From positions 310,001 to 374,000 of the forward strand of contig CAJXMW010000001.1 in assembly GCA_913056235.1 (NCBI GenBank): a stretch of DNA of 64,000 nt, in the 5' to 3' direction. This document shows, in pieces, positions 28,223 to 34,758 of this stretch. Position 1 is the stretch's first letter. Each line of letters opens with the position of its first letter. The position numbers were made by a program, and so were the translations under genes. The notes below the pieces were generated by a model that worked only from the letters and a program-made list of their open reading frames with translations, did no database searches and was not told the origin of the DNA. Origin of the DNA: an uncultured Fodinibius sp. GTDB taxonomy: Bacteria > Bacteroidota > Rhodothermia > Balneolales > Balneolaceae.

Positions 28223-30286
28223 ATGTCTGACAATTACCGCGCTTTAACCCGTACGTACCGACCCACTTCTTTTGATGATATCGTGTCGCAAAAGCACGTC
28301 AGCAACACGCTGAAAAATGCCATCAAGAAGAACCGGTTGGCCCATGCCTACATGTTTTGCGGTCCGCGCGGGGTGGGTAAAACGACCATGGCCCGCGTGC
28401 TGGCTCGGACAGTCAATGAGATCGACCAGGAGGTGGACGGCGAATCGCTGAATCAGACACTGAACGTCGTTGAGATTGACGCAGCCTCCAACAACAGCGT
28501 GGATGATATTCGCGACCTGCGCGAACGCGTGCGCATCCCGCCGCAAAACGGGCGCTATAAAATTTACATTGTGGACGAGGTTCACATGCTCAGTAAGTCG
28601 GCGTTTAACGCCCTGCTGAAGACCCTCGAAGAGCCGCCCGATCACGTTATTTTTATTTTTGCAACCACTGAGCCGCACAAGGTACTGCCGACGATCCTTT
28701 CGCGCGTGCAGCGCTTTGACTTTAAGCGCATCAGCGTGGATGAAATTGTAGAACGCCTTGACGCCGTTGCCCAGAATGAGGGCATCAATATTGATGACGA
28801 GTCGCTGCACGTCATCGCCAAAAAGGCCGATGGCGCCCTTCGCGATGCGCTGGGACTGATGGATCAGGCTATTGCCTTCTGCGGCAATGACATCCAGCAT
28901 GAAGAACTGCTGCGCGCCCTGAATGTGGTGAGCACCGAGCGCATGTTCGACTTTATGAACGCGGTAGAGCAGCAGGATGCCAGTGACGGCCTTGAACTTA
29001 TCAATGAGCTGCTGCAAGAAGGATACGACATTCAGGAATATTTAGTGGGATTAACCGAGCATCTGCGCAATTTATATGTAGCCAAGAGCTCGGCCAAGAT
29101 GCACCTGGTGGAAGCTTCTCCCGATACCAAAAAACGCTACAAGGAATCAGCAAGGGATTTTTCCGAGGATGATCTGATGCGGATGCTGCATATCGTGAGC
29201 GAAGCGCAGTATAAGATCAAGGAAGCGCATCAGCCTAAAATACAGTTTGAGATTACATTGCTGAAGCTTATCCACATGGAGCGCACGCAGAACCTGAATG
29301 CGCTGCTCGGTGAGCTTGAGGAGCTAAAAAAAAAGCTCAGTAACCCGTCAACGGTAACCACTTCTGAAACGACTAAAGAGACTTCAGATTCAGCCGAAGC
29401 AGATACCAAATCTCCAAAAGAAAAACCGGATCCTTCGGCTCAGGCTAATCAAAACGGGCAAGTTGCTGCGGGAGAAAAGCCTGAATCTGGCGAAAAGCAA
29501 TCTGATTCTCCACAGAAGTCGCAACCCGACCAAACGATTGTTCAACAAGATGCGAAGCAGGAAACACCCGAAGAGCGTGAAGAACCATCAGAAGTACAAG
29601 AGCCTGAGGTAACTGAGGAAGCCGACGCTACATCCGATGCACCGACCACACCACATCCTCGGGCTATAGATGATGAGCGGCAAAATGAGTCTGAGCCATC
29701 AACCAATGAATCCGAGCAGCAGGTAGCTACGACTGAGCAATCATCCCCGCAAGAAGCTACAGCGCAGGACGATAAAGAAGATGATCTTGACAACCTGTTT
29801 GGCGAATCCTCGCTTGGTAGCCCCAAATCATCCAACGGATCGGCTGAAGCTGAAACACAGACTGAGACGGCTACAAAGTCCAAGGCGGTGGAAAAGCGGG
29901 CGCCGAAAGATGTGGCGCTCGATGAAATTGAAGAGTGCTGGGATGAATATGTTCAGCAGCTTCGAAAAAAATTCCCTGAGCTTTTGTATATCCAAATGCA
30001 GCGCGTGGAACCCATTGAACTGAAAAACGGGGAACTGACTCTGCGATGCAATGATGATTTTGCAAAGAAAATTGTAGATGAAAACAAACGACGACTCAGC
30101 AAGTCGCTGAAAGACCAGCTGGGCGCATTTTTGTCATTTAACTGTGTTGTCAAAAAACAGGAAACGAACGCCGAAGACTCTAAAAGTCCATACGAACGAT
30201 TTAAAGATCTCCAGAAGCGCGATCCAACTATTAAAAAACTGGTAGAACTTTTTGGCGCTGAACTGGACTATAATTTAAATCAGTAA
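28223..30286 (+). CDS. dnaX: DNA polymerase III subunit gamma/tau
   Basis: 687 residues as tau. The AAA+ clamp-loader module spans about 1-365: Walker A GPRGVGKTT (47-55), DEVHMLSKSAFNALLKTLEEPP as Walker B, and the SRVQRFDFKRI sensor 1 region. The zinc-binding Cys cluster normally found after Walker A is absent; the segment reads ARTVNEIDQEVDGESLNQTLNVVEIDAASNN. At codons 367-371 a nine-A run (29326-29334) with A AAA AAG offers a frameshift or slippage route to a 373-residue gamma protein. Residues ~375-570 form a low-complexity Glu/Ser/Thr/Gln linker, followed by a C-terminal polymerase-binding-like domain. Heads a dnaX-ybaB-recR group. Confidence 0.96.
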   Translation: MSDNYRALTRTYRPTSFDDIVSQKHVSNTLKNAIKKNRLAHAYMFCGPRGVGKTTMARVLARTVNEIDQEVDGESLNQTLNVVEIDAASNNSVDDIRDLRERVRIPPQNGRYKIYIVDEVHMLSKSAFNALLKTLEEPPDHVIFIFATTEPHKVLPTILSRVQRFDFKRISVDEIVERLDAVAQNEGINIDDESLHVIAKKADGALRDALGLMDQAIAFCGNDIQHEELLRALNVVSTERMFDFMNAVEQQDASDGLELINELLQEGYDIQEYLVGLTEHLRNLYVAKSSAKMHLVEASPDTKKRYKESARDFSEDDLMRMLHIVSEAQYKIKEAHQPKIQFEITLLKLIHMERTQNLNALLGELEELKKKLSNPSTVTTSETTKETSDSAEADTKSPKEKPDPSAQANQNGQVAAGEKPESGEKQSDSPQKSQPDQTIVQQDAKQETPEEREEPSEVQEPEVTEEADATSDAPTTPHPRAIDDERQNESEPSTNESEQQVATTEQSSPQEATAQDDKEDDLDNLFGESSLGSPKSSNGSAEAETQTETATKSKAVEKRAPKDVALDEIEECWDEYVQQLRKKFPELLYIQMQRVEPIELKNGELTLRCNDDFAKKIVDENKRRLSKSLKDQLGAFLSFNCVVKKQETNAEDSKSPYERFKDLQKRDPTIKKLVELFGAELDYNLNQ
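29318..29343 (+). promoter_or_regulatory. predicted dnaX recoding site (gamma/tau switch)
   Basis: Codons gag cta aaa aaa aag ctc contain nine A residues (29326-29334) and the A AAA AAG heptamer (29329-29335) in the correct frame. A -1 shift or one added A gives gct cag taa with stop at 29341-29343; a +1 shift or one lost A gives a stop at 29355-29357. A GAGGAG word lies at 29318-29323, and gagct/agctc arms flank the A run. The placement at the end of the motor domain matches known dnaX recoding in E. coli and Thermus. That it works here is inference. Confidence 0.6.
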
Positions 30287-30449
30287 TAACGATAAACGGA
30301 TATTACTTCCGTTAATGAAATCACTCCCGTATCATCCTGAATCTGCCTGTAGTAACCGCTTCGGCGAAGACTGGCTTTTTCAGTATCTTTCATAACATCA
30401 GAGTGATACGGTTTATCAACGTACTTATTAACCTAAAAGATCAACGATT

Positions 30450-30794
30450 ATGAATCAGAATATGGCCGATATGTTCGGAAAGTTTTCCGAAATGCAAGAA
30501 AAGATGGAAGAGGCTAAACAAGAATTAGCCAAAGTGGAAGTTGAAGCCGAGGCCGGCGGCGGCATGGTGAAGGTGAAAGCCAACGGCAAACGCAAAATTT
30601 TGAGCATTGAGCTCGATGAGGATGTCATTGATCCTGATGACGCTGAGATGATGGAAGACCTCGTGGTAGCCGGCGTAAACAAGGCGCTGGACAAGGCCGA
30701 AGAAGCCGCCCAGGAACACATGCAGAAAATATACAAGGATATGATGCCCGGCGGCGGAATTCCCGGCATGGACATGAGCAAACTGGGACTTTAA
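30450..30794 (+). CDS. YbaB/EbfC family nucleoid-associated protein
   Basis: 114 residues. Helix-rich ends (FSEMQEKMEEAKQELAKVEVEAEAGGGMVKVKANGKRKILSIELD) and a central beta sheet fit the YbaB fold, a small dimeric DNA-binding protein. It sits between dnaX and recR, the order found in many bacteria. The C-terminus is Gly/Met-rich (MMPGGGIPGMDMSKLGL). The dnaX-ybaB gap is 163 bases, so it may have its own promoter. Confidence 0.95.
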   Translation: MNQNMADMFGKFSEMQEKMEEAKQELAKVEVEAEAGGGMVKVKANGKRKILSIELDEDVIDPDDAEMMEDLVVAGVNKALDKAEEAAQEHMQKIYKDMMPGGGIPGMDMSKLGL

Positions 30795-30802
30795 CAATTC
30801 TG

Positions 30803-30843
30803 AATGTTGAACGGTGAATCTAAAATTACTCCAATTCAACATT
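30803..30843. repeat. hairpin in the ybaB-recR gap
   Basis: Nine-base arms aatgttgaa and ttcaacatt face each other across 23 bases between ybaB and recR, with further aacattctta-type copies behind. It is either repeat debris or a weak attenuator; no T tract is seen. Confidence 0.4.
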
Positions 30844-30869
30844 TAACATTCTTAACTCAACATTCTTAG

Positions 30870-31478
30870 ATGGAAGGAACTTCAGAAATACTGGAGCAGG
30901 CTATCGAACAGCTGGCCAAGCTCCCGGGGACGGGTCGCAAATCAGCACGTCGTATTGCGCTGTACCTGCTCAAGCAGGATGATGAGTCGGTAATAAAACT
31001 GGCTGATGCGCTTGTGGATCTCAAAAAGTCGATCACCCGCTGCTCCACTTGTGGCGTAATCAGCGACAGCGACCCCTGCTCCATTTGCAGTAATACCAAA
31101 CGCCAGACGGGACAAGTTTGTGTGGTGGAAGAGTCGCAGGATGTTTTCCTGATTGAAAAAACCAACGAATTTCGCGGCCGATACCACGTGCTCGGCGGGG
31201 TCATCTCTCCACTTGATAACATTGGTCCCGATGATGTGCGCATCAAACAGCTGATGAAGCGCATCAACGAAGATGACGAAGAGATCGATGAAATAATTCT
31301 GGCGTTGAATCCCGACTCGGAAGGAGAAGCCACATCGTACTATATTAACAAGCTGTTAAAACCCTTCGATGATGTGAAAGTCACTCGCATTGCCTACGGC
31401 ATTCCCATGGGTACAGAGCTCGAGTTTATCGACGAGGCTACCCTTGGACGGGCTTTTGCCAGCCGCAACACGTTTTAA
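30870..31478 (+). CDS. recR: recombination mediator RecR
   Basis: 202 residues, standard length. The N-terminal helix-hairpin-helix contains LPGTGRKSARRIALYLL, the zinc finger is CSTCGVISDSDPCSIC, and the Toprim domain starts VCVVEESQDVFLIE and runs to ALNPDSEGEATSYYI. A Walker-like C-terminal GIPMGTELEFIDEATLGRAF follows. RecR acts with RecO or RecF to load RecA at gaps. It follows ybaB in the conserved dnaX-ybaB-recR order. Confidence 0.97.
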   Translation: MEGTSEILEQAIEQLAKLPGTGRKSARRIALYLLKQDDESVIKLADALVDLKKSITRCSTCGVISDSDPCSICSNTKRQTGQVCVVEESQDVFLIEKTNEFRGRYHVLGGVISPLDNIGPDDVRIKQLMKRINEDDEEIDEIILALNPDSEGEATSYYINKLLKPFDDVKVTRIAYGIPMGTELEFIDEATLGRAFASRNTF

Positions 31479-31562
31479 AAATTGAAAATCATGCATTGGG
31501 AATTTATTCTCTTTGCCTAATTCTTAATTTTAAAATTCTAATTCCTAATTAAATACGACGGT

Positions 31563-33455
31563 ATGAAGTTAAAAGCTATTACTCTTTGTACGATATTCTG
31601 CCTGATTTCTATTGCAGGTTATGGGCAGGGAAAATATTACTGGCAACAAGAGGTGGATTATGAAATGGACATCAATATTGATGCCGAAAACCACCAATTT
31701 ACCGGCACGCAGGAGCTGAAGTATACGAACAACTCACCTGATACCCTGCGGCGCGTATTCTATCATTTGTATTTCAATGCTTTTCAGCCAAACAGCATGA
31801 TGGATGTGCGCTCACGTACAATTGCCGACCCTGACAGCCGTGTACGCGATCGCATTAAACATCTGCCCAAGGATGAGATCGGCTACCATCACATAAACAG
31901 TCTAAAGCAGGACGGTGAAGCCGTTGATTACTCCGTGGATGGCACCATTCTGGAAGTTACCCTCAATGAGCCAATTCTCCCGGGTGAATCGACGACCTTC
32001 AATATGAAATTTGAAAGCCAGGTACCACGTCAAATTCGTCGCTCAGGATGGATGAACAAGGAGGGCGTGGAGTTCTCTATGAGCCAATGGTACCCGAAGA
32101 TCTCGGAATATGACGATAACGGATGGCATCCCAATCCATACGTTGGACGAGAATTTTACGGCGTTTGGGGCAGCTTTGACGTCGAAGTCACTATCGACAG
32201 CTCCTACGTTATGGGCGGAACCGGTTACCTGCAAAATCCCGAAGAAATTGGCCACGGTTATGCCGAGAACTATGATCGTCCCGACTCCAAAAAACTGACC
32301 TGGCACTGGAAGGCCGATAACGTGCACGACTTTATGTGGGGCGCTGATCCTGATTTTACGCACACGACCGCGCAAGTGCCCAATGGCCCAACCCTTCACT
32401 TCCTGTATCAAAAAGATACCGTTGCTGTAAACGCAGAAGAACGCTCACAAGAACAACTGCGAAAAAACTGGGAGAAGCTGCCGGAATATACCGTCAAAGC
32501 GTTTCAGTATATGAGCAAGAACTACGGTAAGTATCCCTATGATAAATTTACTGTAATCCAGGGCGGCGATGGTGGCATGGAGTATCCCATGGCTACGCTG
32601 GTAACGGGAAATCGCTCGCTGGGCAGCCTAGTTGGGGTTACGGTGCATGAGTTCATCCACAACTGGTACTACGGTGTGCTCGCTACCAACGAAAGTCGCT
32701 TTCCTTGGATGGACGAGGGTTTCACGACCTACACTTCGACGCTCACTATGGATCACCTGTTTAATGATGGCCAGAGCGAACGGCCGTTTAAGCGTTCCTA
32801 TCAGTCGTACTTCAATATTATTGAAGATGGCAAACAAGAAGCCATGGATACGCATGCCGATCACTTCCATACCAATCGCGGTTATGGTACCGCCTCGTAC
32901 TCAACCGGTGCCGTCTTCCTCAACCAATTGCGCTATATCATTGGCGGCGATACTTTTGAGAAAGGTATGAAAGAATACTTCCATACTTGGAAGTACAAAC
33001 ATCCCGATGGACGTGATTTTCTTAGGGTAATGGAGCAAGAATCAAATATGGTGCTCGACTGGTACTACGAGTACTTTATTGAAACGACCAAGCACATCGA
33101 CTACGGCATTACCTCGGTGCTTGGCAATGGACAGTCCACCTACGTTACGCTCGAACGTCATGACCTGATGCCGATGCCTATTGACCTGATGGTGACCTAC
33201 AAAGATGGCAGCCAGGAAATGTACTACATGCCCCTTCGCATCATGCGTAACACCAAACCCAAGGAGACAGATGTCCCGCGTACTATCAAGGCCGACTGGC
33301 CCTGGGTCAACCCTACATATACGGTCGAAATTGATGCCCCGGCCTCTGAAATCAAACGCGTAGAAATAGATCCATCGATGCGCATGGCGGATATCAACCG
33401 CGATAATAACGTCTTTAAGATGGAAGACTACATGCAACAGTTTAGCTCGGAATAA
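31563..33455 (+). CDS. M1 family metallopeptidase, exported
   Basis: 630 residues. A signal peptide (MKLKAITLCTIFCLISIAGYGQ) precedes the aminopeptidase-N-like beta-sandwich and the thermolysin-like domain. The zinc motif HEFIHN begins near residue 361, with the downstream ligand in WMDEGFTTY; the GGMEYP variant of the GxMEN exopeptidase motif precedes it. Members remove N-terminal amino acids or cut short peptides in the periplasm. Ending at about residue 630 without the helical ERAP-type C-domain is usual for this Bacteroidota subset. A strong terminator follows. Confidence 0.93.
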   Translation: MKLKAITLCTIFCLISIAGYGQGKYYWQQEVDYEMDINIDAENHQFTGTQELKYTNNSPDTLRRVFYHLYFNAFQPNSMMDVRSRTIADPDSRVRDRIKHLPKDEIGYHHINSLKQDGEAVDYSVDGTILEVTLNEPILPGESTTFNMKFESQVPRQIRRSGWMNKEGVEFSMSQWYPKISEYDDNGWHPNPYVGREFYGVWGSFDVEVTIDSSYVMGGTGYLQNPEEIGHGYAENYDRPDSKKLTWHWKADNVHDFMWGADPDFTHTTAQVPNGPTLHFLYQKDTVAVNAEERSQEQLRKNWEKLPEYTVKAFQYMSKNYGKYPYDKFTVIQGGDGGMEYPMATLVTGNRSLGSLVGVTVHEFIHNWYYGVLATNESRFPWMDEGFTTYTSTLTMDHLFNDGQSERPFKRSYQSYFNIIEDGKQEAMDTHADHFHTNRGYGTASYSTGAVFLNQLRYIIGGDTFEKGMKEYFHTWKYKHPDGRDFLRVMEQESNMVLDWYYEYFIETTKHIDYGITSVLGNGQSTYVTLERHDLMPMPIDLMVTYKDGSQEMYYMPLRIMRNTKPKETDVPRTIKADWPWVNPTYTVEIDAPASEIKRVEIDPSMRMADINRDNNVFKMEDYMQQFSSE

Positions 33456-33474
33456 ATCAAAAAAAATACATTCG

Positions 33475-33502
33475 GCCCGGGTCGGCATGGCCCGGGCTTT
33501 TT
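33475..33502 (+). terminator. rho-independent terminator of the M1 peptidase gene
   Basis: Arms gcccggg and cccgggc with a nine-base loop are followed at once by tttttc, 20 bases past the stop codon. Confidence 0.85.
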
Positions 33503-33659
33503 CTATATCTAAAGCCTTTTTCTTTCTTCGCAGACTCCTTGCCTTCCACGATCAAAATTACTCAAGGTAATGACACATCTCTATGATCAAGTCCCTCTAC
33601 CTTTAGGCCGCTGTATAGCCTAGTACAGTTGACTATTAATAAGCAGTAAAATCACGTAT

Positions 33660-33803
33660 ATGTCCTCCTCCAAACAAAAAGATTACGATCAGCTGTCAAT
33701 TGATGCCCATAAGAAATATGGGGGCAAATTGAAGGTTGAGTCCAAAACACATTGTCATCTAGACAAAGGGAGAGATCTTTGTTCGGCGGTTTTTATTACT
33801 TAA
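33660..33803 (+). pseudogene. possible relic of a malic enzyme N-terminus
   Basis: A 47-codon frame starts MSSSKQKDYDQLSIDAHKKY and goes on GGKLKVESKT..HLDKGRDLCSA. The pattern (L-HKKY-GK-L-V-SK, then a DL-S/A segment) recalls the first 40 residues of NAD(P)-dependent malic enzymes, after which the frame leaves the family and stops. It is far too short for the enzyme (about 400 or 750 residues). The likeness is from memory by eye; it could also be a free small ORF. Confidence 0.4.
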
Positions 33804-33811
33804 TAAGACAC

Positions 33812-33975
33812 AGATTTCTCTCTTCGCTTTCACTCCGTTCAAAATGATACTCAGAGGTATTATCTATTATAGTAGCATCTTATCATCTCAAATAAAACGA
33901 GAGAGCTCTTTTTTAGACCTTACCGCTAGTTAAAACATAGATTCACTGAGCTATGTTCTCTTCGAAATGACAGGT
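33812..33975. repeat. two worn copies of an intergenic repeat
   Basis: 33812-33850 and 33955-33975 both show parts of the agatttctc-gcttcgctc-aatgac repeat seen also near 15.3 kb and, in complement-like form, near 2.3 kb. They are diverged and probably inactive. Confidence 0.45.
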
Positions 33976-33989
33976 GAGAGGCAGTTATC

Positions 33990-34559
33990 CTAAAAAAGGT
34001 TCGCTTGTTCGCTGTCTTCTTTGGGCGCCCGTTCAATCTTGGGATTGGTAATTTCGCCCTGGTTCACTTTCAGCATATCAGCCTTGAACTTTTTGCCGTA
34101 AATTCGCCCTGAAATTCCCTGCAGTGCCCTTTCACCGCGTGGCGTAATCAACAGCCGGTTATGATCATCCAGCGACAAAAAACCAAACTCCTTGAGGTCA
34201 TTGACAATCATATAGGCCAGCTTGCTGACCGCACCGGAATTTTGCTCAATATAATCACGACTGGGAGCCTGCTCATCCGCCGCATAGGCCAACCCTAGCA
34301 CATTCATTTCGACCTCGGTCAACGGATAGCCCTCAGAACCTTTTGTCAGCGTCTCATCCCACGCCTCTTGGCTGTAATAACGGCCAAACCACCACTTGCC
34401 CTCCTTGATAAGCTTCTGCGTTACGGCGCAGGCAAAATATTCGCCGGGCTTGGCTTTCTTGGGAATGCCCCGGTCGCGATACATCGATACCAGCGTAGCC
34501 AAATCCAGCTCATGCAGGTTCGGAGGATAGCTAAAATAACTGTCAGTCGTTTTTTCCAT
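33990..34559 (-). CDS. unknown winged-helix-like protein ending in a clamp-binding-like motif
   Basis: 189 residues; I do not recognise a family. Residues ~95-155 (LTEVEMNVLGLAYAADEQ...VNDLKEFGFLSLDDHNRLLITPRGERAL) have the helix-helix-wing pattern of a winged helix, with LITPRGERAL as in many DNA-binding proteins. The N-terminal half is rich in aromatic residues (GKWWFGRYYSQEAW). The last five residues are QANLF, which fits the Q-x-x-L-F pattern of bacterial beta-clamp ligands (QLSLF type), placed at an exposed C-terminus after an acidic linker. It lies upstream of topA on the same strand with a 200-base gap. A role in DNA transactions is inferred from motif and topology only. Confidence 0.7.
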   Translation of the reverse strand: MEKTTDSYFSYPPNLHELDLATLVSMYRDRGIPKKAKPGEYFACAVTQKLIKEGKWWFGRYYSQEAWDETLTKGSEGYPLTEVEMNVLGLAYAADEQAPSRDYIEQNSGAVSKLAYMIVNDLKEFGFLSLDDHNRLLITPRGERALQGISGRIYGKKFKADMLKVNQGEITNPKIERAPKEDSEQANLF

Positions 34560-34623
34560 GACGCTCCAAATTAGAAAACTGGAACCTTATTGTCATGTTA
34601 AAATTACGCGAATTTTCAATTCG

Positions 34624-34650
34624 TGTATCCTGAACTAGTTTCAGGATCTC
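34624..34650. repeat. copy of a tcctgaa...ttcagga intergenic repeat
   Basis: tcctgaa and ttcagga arms around ctagt, with gtat before and tctc after, match the very common gtcatcctgaac...tttcaggatct repeat of Bacteroidota and other genomes, here one or two bases off. Recognition is from memory. Confidence 0.5.
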
Positions 34651-34758
34651 AAAATATTAGATACTAAAATAAATTCAGCATCACACATAGTTTTAAGTAA
34701 TTTCAAAACCTGAGACAGCAGTCGGAAATTCATCTCACTTTTCAGTCTGCCGTCTGCT

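Larger units (their letters stand above)
33503..33989. other. gene-poor stretch of ~490 bases with repeat fossils
   Basis: Between the M1 peptidase terminator and the next minus-strand gene there is no full gene. The stretch holds a 47-codon open frame at 33660-33803 that looks like a malic-enzyme fragment, and worn copies of the agatttctc...gctcc...aatgac intergenic repeat at 33812-33850 and 33955-33975. It reads as decayed DNA. Confidence 0.55.

Noticed and set aside
28244-29017. A 257-codon minus-strand frame inside dnaX
   Set aside because: Pure shadow of the strongly coding dnaX strand.
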